A stretch of DNA of 64,000 bases from Meandrina meandrites (taxonomy: Eukaryota; Cnidaria; Anthozoa; Scleractinia; Meandrinidae), in NCBI GenBank assembly GCA_963693305.1, contig OY855914.1, forward strand, positions 14,351,699-14,415,698, written 5' to 3'. Shown piece after piece: positions 1-10,674 of the stretch. A program made the translations under genes and the position numbers. The notes below the pieces were generated by a model. The model made no database searches and had not been told where the DNA came from. It saw only the letters and a program-made list of their open reading frames with translations. The first letter of the stretch is position 1. Every line of letters starts with the position of its first letter.

Positions 1-1260
1 CTCCTCCTCCTTCGTCTTCTTCTCCTCGTCCTCCTTTGTCTTCTTGTCCTTGTCCTTGTTTGTCCTCCTCCTCCTCCTTTTCCTTCTCCTTCTCCTCGTC
101 CTCATCCTCATTCATCCTCCTCCTCCTTCGTTTTTACCTCGTCCTCGTTCCTCCTCCTCCTTCCTCTTCTTCACCTCGTCCTCCTTTGTCTTTTTCTCCT
201 TGTCCTTGTTTGTCCTCCTCCTCCTCCTCCTCCTCCTCCTTTTCGTCCTCCTTCTCCTTCCTCCTCCTTCTCCTCCTCTTCCTCCTCCTCCTTCTTCTCC
301 TCGTCCTCATCCTCGTTCATCCTCCTCCTCGTTCATTTTCATCTCGTCCTCGTTCCTCCTCCTCCTTCGTCTTCTTCTCCTTGTCCTTGTTTGTCCTCTC
401 CCTCCTCCTTTTCCTCCTTCTCCTTCTCCTTCTCCTTCTCCTCGTCCTCATCCTCGTTCATCCTCCTCCTTCATTTTCACCTTGTCCTCGTTCCTCCTCC
501 TCCTTCCTCTTCTTCTCCTCGTCCTCGTTTGTCTTCTTCTCCCCTTTCTTGTTTGTCCTCCTCCTTTTCCTCCTCCTCCTCCTTTGTTTTCACCTCGTCC
601 TCGTTCCCCCTCCTCATTCATCTTCTTCTCCTCGTCCTCCTTTGTCTTCTTCTCCTTGTCCTTGTTTGTCCTCCTCCTCCTCCTTTTCGTCCTCCTCCTC
701 TTCCTCCTCCTCCTCCTCCTTCTCCTTCTCCTCGGCCTCATCCTCATTTATCCTCCTCCTCCTTCGTTTTCACCTCGTCCTCGTTCCTCCTCCCCCTTCG
801 TCTTCCTCTCCTCGTCCTCCTTTGTCTTCTTCTCCTTGTCCTTGTTTGTCCTCCTCCTCCTTTTCCTCGTCCTGATCCTCGTTCATCCTCCTCCTCCTTC
901 GTCTTTACCTCGTCCTCGTTCCTCCTCCTCCTTCTTCTTCTCCTTGTTCTTGTTTGTCCTCCTCCTTCTTCTCCTCGTTATCATCCTCGTCCTCCCCCTC
1001 CTCCTTCTGCTTCTCCACCTCGTTCGTTGTCGTCGTTGTCCTCCTCATCCTTGGTCGTCGTCGTCGTGCTCCTTCTCCTCGTACTCGTTTGTTTTACTCC
1101 CCCTCCCTCTCCTCCTTCTCCTTCTTGTCCTCCTCCTCGTCTTGCTCTTCGGTTGTCCTCCTGTTCCTCCTTCTTCTTCTTCTCGTCCTCGTCCATTCTC
1201 CTCCTTCTCCTCCTCCTCGTTTGTCGTCGTCGTCCTCTCGTCCTCGTTCCTGTCATCCCA
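1..1260. repeat. CT-rich polypyrimidine satellite
   Basis: About 1.26 kb of almost pure C/T on the plus strand, built from irregular higher-order units of CCTCCTCCT, TTGTCTTCTTCTCC and TTGTCCTTGTTTGTCC blocks. Long open frames through it give only Ser/Leu/Pro/Phe strings (Arg/Lys/Glu on the other strand) with no domain, so it is treated as non-coding. The array starts at or before base 1 and stops sharply near 1260. Confidence 0.9.
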
Positions 1261-1978
1261 CTAAAGGGTATGCGGATTTTGAAAATTGGTTAAGAGAACT
1301 ACGAGAGTGTATTAACGTTAACGTACATGTTTTTAATGTTTATATTTTTTTTTAGATATGTCATCCTTAAACGAAAAAGTGAGAAAAGTGATTAACAAAA
1401 ACGTCACACGCGATTTAACGCTTCAGTAATGCAAACGCCCAAGATTGAAAACGTGTATGGATTTTAATATCGGGACTATCAAAAGGCCTTTTGGGCTGCC
1501 TCGTAACCCTTTTTTGGAGCTTTATTCTTTATTGAAAAATCGATTTCTTTTAGCATCTTTATATGCTTTCTGGCGACCTTGGTGTTTGCAGTGTCAAAGA
1601 TATCGAAAGTTGGAAAAGCATACAGCTGTTTTAAAGAAAAATTTAGACTTTTCACACCAAATACATTATTCCTCTTTAGAAGTTCATTCATCTACTAAAA
1701 AGTAAAATTAAAACTGCTTTTGTCGCTCAATAAAAGTTGCGTTATATTGTAGCGGGACATTATATAATTTCTCTCTTTCGGTTATACATTGTTTTAGTCG
1801 TTTCTAACTAACCTGGTGTATTTTGTTCTTGTTCTACGCGGTTTCTTGTTGAGTTATAATCAATTTTCACTACCCGTATGTAACACCCTCGTGTCAACAA
1901 TTTCAAAATCGAGGACAATCGGAAAAAAGCTTTTCATGCCGGCTAGAATCTTGTCACAAAGGTTAGAATGTGATTGAA
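1261..1978. other. Intergenic, nothing recognised
   Basis: AT-rich unique-looking sequence. Short open frames at 1445-1705 (+) and 1479-1691 (-) overlap each other and show no domain or convincing codon pattern. Confidence 0.5.
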
Positions 1979-2026
1979 GGGCTACGGGTCAATAGCCCAT
2001 GAGGCGAAGCCGAATGGACTATTGAC

Positions 2027-2035
<9 letters not shown>
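1979..2035. repeat. Stem-loop inverted repeat
   Basis: The 17 bases at 1979-1995 (GGGCTACGGGTCAATAG) recur as reverse complement at 2019-2035 with one mismatch, around a 23-base loop. It is probably a small MITE remnant or hairpin; no function is implied. Confidence 0.7.
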
Positions 2036-2059
<24 letters not shown>

Positions 2060-2060
<1 letters not shown>

Positions 2061-2257
2061 TAGTATCACCCAACTAGTCGGACAGAAAAAGCAATAATAA
2101 AGTTAGCAAATGCAAGTTGAAGAAAGATTTATTTGGGAATAAAACGAAAGAAAGCGTCACGAATTTCGCTACTCGAGGACTCTTACTAATAGTCCTCTAG
2201 TAGCGTAGCCAATCAAATTGCAGGATTTGCATTAGTCCACTAGTTGGGTGATACTAA
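2060..2257. mobile_element. MITE with TTAGTATCACCCAACTAGT termini
   Basis: A terminal inverted repeat of about 20 bp starts TTAGTATCACCCAACTAGT at 2060 and is mirrored at 2236-2257. The roughly 200-bp body has no coding capacity. Outer TTA/TAA bases may be part of the target duplication. It is a non-autonomous DNA transposon of unassigned superfamily. Confidence 0.75.
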
Positions 2258-4164
2258 TCATAAATAGCCATCGCACTTGACACTGACACTTTGAACTTGA
2301 TGAGGATTAGTCGGGTACACAGGAGTCCAAAATGTGTTACCCACGGGCATTTTTGTCTGATTTTTGGCAACATAGCTATTTCTATTAATTTGAGTACGCT
2401 GATTTCGAAAATCATTGTTGCCAAGCCCAATTCTTGTGTTAAGATGGTATTCTAGGGTATTTCATAATGACGTCATTGTCCAAAAAAGGAGTTTTTTTCC
2501 TTTAGCAATTTTAACTTTAATAAATCCAGAAAGTATTTCAGAGTGTTATTAGTGTACTCTAAAGTTGAATTTGAGAATTTCTGACAATTTTTACGCTGTT
2601 TCTGTAAATACCAAGCCGTCAAGATGCTGTCGGGTTGTAAGTCCGTTAATGCAAATGAGTTATGCAAATGACCTTGACCCGGGACATTCAATGACGTGCC
2701 TACTGTATGAGTTAAATAAATATGATTACAGACAATTGTACCCGAATAGAACGCAAACAACCAATAGCTGTGACTCCGAGCAGCTTGCAAAAGTGGGAAA
2801 TCGTATAAAATTTCGTTTTAAAATACTTCCAACAATATAACGGTTTGCAACAGCGTATTGAAAGCCGAGTAGTGTTAATAGGTACAATTTAGAATGAAGC
2901 AGATATAATCTCCTGAAATCTAGAAAACATCGCAGGCTGAAGCGTTTCATAGACCTGTAACGTAACAGTATGTGAACTTTTCGCTGTAGTAATTTTACTT
3001 AATAGAAAGTGGACGCTTATTCAGTTCCAATGACATAACAGCGTTCAATAGTATTTTCAATGTTCCACACCTAAAGGTGCAAACGGAATGTAGCAGACAA
3101 ACTGTCCATCTGTTTATATCTCCCTAAAATTCAAACAATGGTCTACCGCACTCGTAATTAAAATTGAGCAGCATTTACACAATCATGCGCCGCAAGTTGT
3201 GATTCACTGTTCAAACGAAGGTTCGGATTCAAAGAAAGAATATAAAGAAAAGTTAATTTCAATTTTCCTTTTGATCATTACCGAAAACATGATGACTTTA
3301 GGCAGCTTTCTTGGTTGAATGTACATTCGACAGATGTATCTTTTTGTTTTAGTTTCTGTTCGTAATTGAGTTTAGTTAGTTTACGATTTCAAATAAGCCG
3401 ACTCTATTCAATGTTGTTTTTAGTTTAAACCTTATTGACTTCGCTTTTGTGTTGTAAGCTGACTTTATTCAGCCTTCTTTCTATTGTACTCTGCATGATG
3501 CAACGTTGTAAATTGTTAGGCAAAACAATTTACATCGACGAATTACGCCGGAGACGAAGAATAAACGTATGAAGTCCAAGTTCCTGTTCCTGTTGTTAGC
3601 AGATCCGACGGTACTTTGGAACCAGTGACGAATTCCTCTCCCGCAGCAAGCGAGTTGCTCTGAGTGAATTTTCCCCAGTCGAGTTTTACGCGTCCAGTTC
3701 TCAGCTGCAAGGCCTCTCTTCGCCTGTTTGCCCGTATTTGAGTTCAGAGCGACAAAAACCGTCGACACGTGATCAGGTATTTAGTATAATCTATCACATG
3801 GGGCCTATTTATATCATACATGAGACTGAAGAAACGTTGACCCATGAAAAGCACAAAACCTGAACGATGTGACCCAAATGTTTCCTGGGAATTCGGAAAA
3901 AAATTAATCGTCGTCTGCGACAGAAATCAACAAACGTGATAATAAGACAGGTTGCATAAATCATGCTCTATCTTTATTATCACTAAATGGAATGTTACTA
4001 AGCTTACCAATGCTGTGTACCCACGACAGAATTCCATTGGGCCATATCGTTCGTGGTCTATGCTTTTCAATTAGATATATTCAGTTGGCCCCAAAGATAC
4101 CGAGAGATTACGTGACGACCAACGGCGCGGGATTCATTGAACCCGCAAGAGCGAGGAGGGCAAG
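2258..4164. other. Intergenic, nothing recognised
   Basis: No domain-bearing frame, RNA gene or clear repeat was recognised. Overlapping short frames near 2470-2950 and 3481-3768 are not convincing. The stretch just right of the GPCR stop codon probably includes its 3' UTR. Confidence 0.5.
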
Positions 4165-5156
4165 TTACAATTTATCTCCAAATGAATCAGAGTTCTCACT
4201 CTCAGCTTCCTGTCGTATTGCTTTTCTTTGAAGCTTTACTTCTTCGCGCCGTTGTTCCCTTCGTTTGTTTCTCGCGGCGTACACGTTCGTGCAAGCTAAG
4301 AAACGGCTGAACTTCCTGTTAAGCCCCATATACAACCAAGGATTGATGGCACTGTTGCCCTGACTTAGCAAGAAGCAAAAGTACTCTACAATCGGTGGGA
4401 AAGACGGATCGCCTTTTACTGCTATATCTAACTGGTACACGTTTACAGGAAGCCAGCATAATGCAAATACGGCCACAACAATGACGAGCATTCGAACCAA
4501 TTCTCTCTTCTTTTGTTGCTCTTCTCGGTTGTTTTGTCCCTCGTCATCACGGGGTTCCTGGTGGGACCACAATTTGCAAGCAATGACACTGTACAGAACA
4601 GAAATCACAATCAATGGCACCAGATAGTTTACGATGAAAACTAAAATCCAAAAGTTTTTCTCGCTCACGACCACCTCTTCGAAGTCGTAGCTGCACATAG
4701 TTCTATTCTCGTCCAGTGTAATGACAGTAACTGAGGGGGACATCAGCGCAAAGGACGAGACCCAAATGACCGGCGTGATAATCCTCGCTTTCCTGAACCA
4801 ACCGATGCTTTGGAAAGGATAGTTCACCGCAAAGAAGCGATCTACTGCTATTATGGTGAGGCTGAGAATTGATGCGGTAATTGACGTGAAGGCAGCGTAG
4901 AAGAAACATTTGCAAGCAATTTTGCTGGCAATCCACGGAGCATTCAACAAGAAGGATATCGTGATTGGCATTCGAAGCAGTGTAGTCAACAAATCCGCTA
5001 CCGCCATGTTCACGAACATAAAACTTGTCAGCGTTCGCGTCTCGGGTTTTTTCCACACGATGTAAATTAAAACCGAGTTCCCCACCAAAGCCACGAGCAT
5101 TGTGACAACAAACGCGACGGTGAAACCCACTTCGGTGTCACCCATCTTGTGAATTT
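4165..5156 (-). CDS. Rhodopsin-class 7TM receptor (peptide-receptor-like), large coding exon
   Basis: A class A G-protein-coupled receptor in the plasma membrane, expected to couple an extracellular ligand to heterotrimeric G proteins. Seen: seven hydrophobic segments; TM1 with GNSVLIY; TM2 with NMAVADL; a TM3 Cys and an ECL2 Cys (RTMCSYDF) able to form the usual disulfide; DRF in place of DRY at the end of TM3; CWLP in TM6; NPWLY in TM7; and a charged Arg/Glu-rich tail. The first ATG in frame is at 5143-5145 (MGDTEVGF), giving about 326 residues. Just upstream, a pyrimidine tract ending in AG (exon edge at 5156) looks like a splice acceptor, so an upstream exon, coding or 5' UTR, is likely. 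The motifs resemble the many neuropeptide-type receptors expanded in cnidarians; the ligand cannot be told from sequence. Confidence 0.88.
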
Positions 5157-6316
5157 CTAAAGGAAGAGAAATTTGGGTCAATAAATACCGAAAATAAACA
5201 GGGACTGGCTGACGGCCGGCCCCTATTTTGTGAAAAAGTGTTCAAAGCACTAAAACATTAAATAGTCCGCTTATTTTATGTATATCCTAAAAGATCTTAA
5301 TAAGGCTTTTACGGTATTTTAAACGTTGCATTACACTGCAGCAGATGTTTGTATTTGTACCCTGCAGCGAGACAGCGGTTCCTTTCTCTTGCTGCTGTCG
5401 CGTGCTTTTGGTTTTGATGAGGACTTACTCACAGTTGGATAAACAGAAGGCGATTACAAAATGCCACGGATAGAAATTTGAATAGATTTTCTTTCTATTG
5501 GAGTTCTTTAATTAGCAATTCTTACTGTTTGTTATTATTTTTAATTAAATTTAATCTAGCAAACTGACTTATAGATCCAATAAAGTGATAGCGAATAGAC
5601 TTTGCCATTTTTTTACAGTGCAATGAAAGAGAAAAACGCTCAATATTGAATAAAAAGCGTCACTTTTGCTGTAGTTTATCCCTCGTTTCACGTGACCAAG
5701 AGTTATTTCTGCGAAGTTCTGTACGCGTATTCGTCCAGTTCTTGGAAGAGAAGTTCACACATTAGAATTGTCGTGCAAATATCTCGAAAAATCGAGCACT
5801 AATCATAAGTGTACATTTAATCCTCCACATCCCACACAGCAGCTAACCATGTCACACTGTCATCCAACTCCACTCATTAGAGAACGAATCACGCGCGAAA
5901 CGAGTATTTCCACAACACCGGTTTAACAGGTTCCTTCTGACCGCGATTTTGCGAGTTTGGGAAAAGAAAAACGTTGGATAATACATTTCTTATTATAAAT
6001 TTTATTGTGTGGTATCGCTGTACACTCGTCATTTGTATTTTGACTCGTCCAAAGGCTTGCCAAAATAGTATAAGACTTGTAAAAAGATGCAGCGTTAGTC
6101 TTGAAATTTCGAGTGTTGTGATTGGTTCTTCTTTGGTCGGGATTTTGCCATACGGACTGTTTCTATGGAAACGGTCTTAAGTCGTGTATTTTTTGTTTTC
6201 AAATGCTGGGAAATTCAAAATTTGCAGCTAAAACGAGTGCCATATAATAAACTACTTACTAACTCGAGCCGTACTGGGGAATACGGCTCTCGGTCGTTTT
6301 TGTACATCCTCGGAAA
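5157..6316. other. Upstream of GPCR, nothing recognised
   Basis: AT-rich intergenic or intronic DNA. The 5' exon and promoter of the GPCR should lie in or beyond it, but I could not identify them. Confidence 0.45.
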
Positions 6317-6408
6317 CCCAGGGCTTCAAAGGGGATGGGAAGGGAAGGGAGAGACTGGGAGCGGGGAAAAAAGGAGAGGGGAGGGGAAGGGAAAGGGGAA
6401 GCCCTGGG
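6317..6408. mobile_element. Small MITE with CCCAGGGCTTC termini (copy 1)
   Basis: CCCAGGGCTTC at 6317-6327 and its reverse complement at 6398-6408 bound a G-rich body (GGGAAGGG runs). A second copy in the opposite orientation lies at 15557-15658, sharing the body and the flanking CGGAAA / TCCGAGGATG context. Confidence 0.75.
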
Positions 6409-7744
6409 AAGCTTCTCTGTACAGATCATTTCTCGATCGAAGAGTAAACACCATTAGCGAGGTGTGAAACAGAAGTGCTCGTATGACAAAAGAGACCGGC
6501 ACGGTTCAATTAGCACCTTCAAAACTGCACAGCAAGATATGTCTACTGACCAGATGATATCCGGTAAATCGTTTTCGGTGGCTTTTGTCCGCGAGCATAA
6601 CAGATCAAACTGTCGCCGCTCTTCGATTTCTTGCTTGCGTTCCGACCTTTTAGACATTTTCAGTCTGCTTTTCTTTGTTAAAGTTTTTTGTTTAATACAG
6701 TTTAGATTGGTAGGACTGAAGTTTTCGAGTAATAACGGAACGACGTACCACGCCGAAGAAATCGGCGCAAGATCTTTGCCAAATATCAAGCTAAATAGTC
6801 TACCGGTAAATTCTGTTGTTCCTGTTGCAAGCTTTCGGTCGATGTCGGCGCTTTCGCCTATACATGCATGCTGCCGTGATCTTGTTATTTCTCAAAGACT
6901 GGACTTGTTTCATCATATTGGACTTTAACGGACATGCGGCAAACACTAAAGGAAATTTTGGGGACGAATCTTTGCCTCTCTAAGAGCTTTACAAACGCCA
7001 GGCAAAATTTGGTCCGGATCCTGTTGGCAATTCTGCATACGCATCTCTTCCCTCTACAATTTCCCGGACGATCATGCTTTGTTCCTCTTTCATTTGTCTA
7101 ATGCTTGGAAACGATTCCAATGAAGTGCAAACTCCTTGCTCGAAGAACTCCATGTGGCGAAAATGCGAACATCGAAAAGTGAAGAAATAAATATAGTGTC
7201 CGCGTGATGGGCGCGAACTGTCAAATTCTTTTGTTTTGAAGGTGTTGCAACGCGTGGGCCATGACATCTGCTAATGTTTACAATGCTAATTCGTCCGTAA
7301 TTCGAGAGTTCGTAACGACTTCCAAATCAGCATGTGATCGCTTTTCATTGGCCTCATTTTAAATTTAATTAAAAATGAGGCCAACATCGGCTCAGAAAAG
7401 TAATTGATCGAGAAATGATCTGTATAGAGAAGCTTCCTTAACGTTTCCCAAATATTTTTCATTGGATATTTCACTGCCTTTGACTGCGTTAAACCTGACC
7501 AAATTTTAACGATAGCTTTCATTTCACTTGAGCGCTCATCTTACCATTTTGTGACTTTAAACTCGAATCTTTGCTTAAGTTTTAACTGATTTTAAGTTTT
7601 GTGGCATGTTCCGATCTTTTCGTAAGGAACGTTCCTCTAATATCGATTGTTCCTCGTTTTTGTGTTCCTATTAACCCTAAGAGGATCAGATTTTTTCAAA
7701 GTTAGGAACAAAACGTTCACTCTAAGATAAAATAGGAATATTTT
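6409..7744. other. Intergenic; one helicase-like scrap
   Basis: No complete gene seen. Apart from a possible helicase fragment at 6989-7120, this is AT-rich DNA. 7620-7744 contains diverged TGTTCC/GGAAC words that look like decayed units of the neighbouring minisatellite. Confidence 0.45.
6989..7120 (-). pseudogene. RecQ-type helicase fragment (Q motif and broken Walker A)
   Basis: The translation carries MKEEQSMIVREIVEGRDAY followed by AELPTGSG, the layout of a RecQ/DExH helicase motif I (K-x-EQ...G-x-D...LPTGSGKS). The Lys of the Walker A motif is replaced and a stop follows within a few codons. Only about 45 residues are recognisable. It is best explained as a decayed fragment; chance similarity cannot be excluded. 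Confidence 0.35.
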
Positions 7745-8545
7745 GTTCCGAGTTCCCAAGTGTAAATGGAACACAGTGTTCCTAAATTGTTAATTAAGGA
7801 CTGTTTTGTTCCGAGTTCCTATCTGTGCAATGGAAAACAATGTTCCCAAAGTGATAACTTAGGACTGTGTTGTTCCGAGTTCCCATCTGTGAATGGAACA
7901 CATTGTTCCCAAATTGATAACTTAGGACTGTTTTGTTCCGAGTTCCTATCTGTAAATGGAACGCATTGTTCCCAAATGGATAACTTTGGACTGCTTTGTT
8001 CCGAGTTCCTATCTGTTCATGGAACACATTGTTCCCAAATTGACGATTTAGGACTGTTTTGTTCCGAGTTCCTTTCTGTGCAAGGAAGACTTTCTTCGAA
8101 AATTGACGATTAATGACTGTTTTGTTCCGAGTTGCTATCTGTTTCATGGGACACATTGTTCCCAAATTGATAATTTAGGACTGTTTTGTTCCGGGTTCCT
8201 ATTTGTGCATGGAACACATTGTTCCCAAATTGACGATTTTGGACTGTTTTGTTCCGAGTTCCTATCTGTTTCATGGGACACATTGTTCCCAAATTGACGA
8301 TTAATGACTGTTTTGTTCCGAGTTGCTATCTGTTTCATGGGACACATTGTTCCCAAATTGATAATTTAGGACTGTTTTGTTCCGAGTTCCTATCTGTTCA
8401 TGGAACACATTGTTCCCAAATTGATAATTTAGGACCGTTTTGTTCCGAGTTCCTATCTGTGCATGGAACACATTGTTCCCAAATTGATGATTTAGGACCA
8501 TCCTGTTCCGAGTTCCTATTTGCTTGTAGACCATTTTGTTCCCAG
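7745..8545. repeat. 63-bp minisatellite with GGAACANNNTGTTCC palindromes
   Basis: About 13 tandem copies of a 63-65 bp unit containing GTTCCGAGTTCCTATCTGT, then GGAACACATTGTTCCC, then AAATTGATAATTTAGGACTG. Because 63 is a multiple of three, all frames on both strands show a repeated 21-residue peptide; I see no sign that this is translated. Six units keep a perfect GGAACANNNTGTTCC palindrome (for example 7768-7782 and near 7886, 8020, 8212, 8400 and 8465). It ends about 250 bp upstream of the recombinase-like gene. Confidence 0.9.
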
Positions 8546-8791
8546 AGTGAATTGTCCTTTTGAATGAAGGCAAACAATAGGGCGCGCACAGACCTGTTTG
8601 GGCAAGTTTATTACGATGTTGTTCACATATCCTGTCATGAATTTTCTCACAATAGTAATAAGGGCAGGCAAGTGAGGGCATGTCCTTGCCAGTTTGAACT
8701 TGCATAGAGTTCCTTTAGCTGTCATTGGTTCCTTGCTTTTGGTTAAGATGTAAAAGCGACTCTGTTGGACAAATGTTTCTCAAAGGGCAAA

Positions 8792-10486
8792 ATGAGCAAG
8801 AAGTGCAAAGTCAATTGGTCAAATATCGACGGAGCATCGCCTAAACCAAAACGGCTTCACTTGGAAAAGGATGAAACCGACCGTTTGTACCGTTGCCCAA
8901 TACAAGAGTGTGACCATGATGGATTTCAAAGCCAGAGAGGGTGCAGAAAACATGTTAATACCAAGCATGGTTGGTTTTATTTTTTTGACCAAAAACCTGA
9001 ACAGGAAAGACTCGTTGCAAGTGCCAAAGAAGATGCTGATGATGACAAATCGAGTAAAATGGCAATCCAAACTGGGCGCATATTGCCTTCATTTCCAGCT
9101 TCCAGCCAAATTGGCGAATCATTCACGAAATGGTTAACTAGAAGTGGTGGAGGTTGCAAGAAAGATCATGTAGCCCAGCAGATAGTCAAGAGGTGTTTCA
9201 AATTTCTCAAATTTTGCTGCGAAGACGAGGAGGAATCAAGTTTTGAAGTGCTCGATTTTAGCCTGTGTTCACACAGTTTATTGTTCAAGTTTATTGACCA
9301 CTTGCAAGATAAATACAAGCTCGGACACGGTGGAAGATTGGGCTACATTGACGCCATTTCTGAATTGATCGACTTCAGAAAAATAAATGGCGCGTCAGAC
9401 ACGGTTCTTCGAAACTTGTCCTCGACAGAGTTGTACTTTAAAAGAGCGCGAAAGACAGTGGCAAAGATGATGAGACTTCAGTGGACACAAGACCTAGACA
9501 TTGAAACTTTGGATGCTAAGGGGCACTGGGCAACAATGGAGGAACTGTTAGAAGTAGTGACATTTCATTTGCCCCGTTACGAGAACACCGTGAAGACGTG
9601 CAAAACTATTCCAAGCCAAGTTAATCCTTTGGACTTAACATTTGCCACAAGATTTGTCGCGGTGTATTTGTTCATCAAAGTGAAGGGATCTCGTCCTATG
9701 ACGTATCAGTATTTGACGGTGGACATGGTCAAAACAGCAAAGGAGAACGGGGGATTTATCGACCAGAAAAAGTTCAAGACGGCCAGCAAGTATGGATTTG
9801 ACTCATTGATTCTGACCGATGCAAGCATGCAGGTGCTCGAAGGTTACATCGATTTCGTGAGGCCTCTGCTGAAACCCCAGTGCGACTTTGTACTGGTCAA
9901 TAGGAATGGAGGCCAGCACAGCAAATTGGGCGACATCATGAGTAAACTAGTCTTTGATGCAATCGGAAAGTACATTCATCCGACGCGCTATCGCCAAATT
10001 GTTGAAACGCAAAGTCTCAATCTTCTCACAAGCAAGGAGCAAGAGATTTTGTCAGAAGACCAAAAGCACAGTTCTGCCGTTGCAAAAGTTCACTATCAAA
10101 AGCAGAGATCGCGCGAAGTTGCTGTAAAGGCTCACGAGTGTCTACAAAAGCTACAAGGCACGAAAGGCTCTGAGGTGGATAGGGAAGTGCACACGAGGTT
10201 CAGTGGTTCATCGTCAGGTCTTTCAGCAGGAGTGGAAACAGCAGAATCAAAGAGCGGTGCTCCTAAAGGGGATCCCCCTCCCACAAATCAATTGCGAGTT
10301 CGAAGAAATTGTCGTCGGGTCTTGAAATTCACGGCAGAGGAGGACGAATTTCTCAAGAAGGGCATACGCAGGCACGGATTTGGACAGTGGACGGCGATTT
10401 TGAGAGATTCCGATTTCAAATTTCAAGATGGAAGAACGGCGGACTCGCTTAAGAAAAGGGCTGGAATGAAAATGCCGTTAGCTTGA
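8792..10486 (+). CDS. C2H2 zinc finger / tyrosine-recombinase-like / Myb-SANT protein
   Basis: A protein of 564 residues from the first ATG at 8792; a stop lies in frame at 8744-8746. Order from the N terminus: a basic start; a C2H2-like finger (YRCPIQECDHDGF...CRKHVNTKHG, about residues 30-60); an all-alpha region like a core-binding domain; a region with the residue order of a tyrosine recombinase (GSRPMTYQYLT for the first Arg, IHPTRYRQ for HxxR, QKHSS for the third His, AKVHYQK for the Tyr nucleophile); a Ser/Gly linker; and a C-terminal Myb/SANT repeat (FTAEEDEFLKKGIRRHGFGQW). The recombinase reading comes from motif spacing, not a database match. If right, the protein would bind DNA through finger and Myb and cut and rejoin it through Tyr. 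Its stop is 188 bp from the stop of the convergent SF3 helicase gene. No intron is evident. It could instead be a domesticated, catalytically dead DNA-binding protein. Confidence 0.75.
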   Translation: MSKKCKVNWSNIDGASPKPKRLHLEKDETDRLYRCPIQECDHDGFQSQRGCRKHVNTKHGWFYFFDQKPEQERLVASAKEDADDDKSSKMAIQTGRILPSFPASSQIGESFTKWLTRSGGGCKKDHVAQQIVKRCFKFLKFCCEDEEESSFEVLDFSLCSHSLLFKFIDHLQDKYKLGHGGRLGYIDAISELIDFRKINGASDTVLRNLSSTELYFKRARKTVAKMMRLQWTQDLDIETLDAKGHWATMEELLEVVTFHLPRYENTVKTCKTIPSQVNPLDLTFATRFVAVYLFIKVKGSRPMTYQYLTVDMVKTAKENGGFIDQKKFKTASKYGFDSLILTDASMQVLEGYIDFVRPLLKPQCDFVLVNRNGGQHSKLGDIMSKLVFDAIGKYIHPTRYRQIVETQSLNLLTSKEQEILSEDQKHSSAVAKVHYQKQRSREVAVKAHECLQKLQGTKGSEVDREVHTRFSGSSSGLSAGVETAESKSGAPKGDPPPTNQLRVRRNCRRVLKFTAEEDEFLKKGIRRHGFGQWTAILRDSDFKFQDGRTADSLKKRAGMKMPLA

Positions 10487-10674
10487 CAACAGAGAGACGC
10501 ACGCGCGACAAGAAAACTCCTCCGACAACATCAATTCTTCAACGTTTAATCTTGTTAACTGACATCACTCATGTTACACTCAGTAGGTTCCTTAAGCTTT
10601 AACGGGAATAAATGTATACAGTAACCTAGACCAAATCAAGCGTGATTTGACTATTGGGCACGTAATTTCGAAGC

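Noticed and set aside
36..1355. Long Ser/Leu/Pro-rich open frames at the left edge
   Set aside because: They follow from stop-free CT-rich satellite sequence in every frame; no domain, no start context.
7745..8545. CRISPR-like array
   Set aside because: Units are contiguous repeats with no spacers, in a eukaryotic context.
7766..8705. Repeat protein with a 21-residue unit (NGTHCSQIDNLGLFCSEFL-like) in the minisatellite
   Set aside because: Open frames exist on both strands because the unit is 63 bp; copies of 64-65 bp and stop codons break each frame, and no gene start or splice context was seen.
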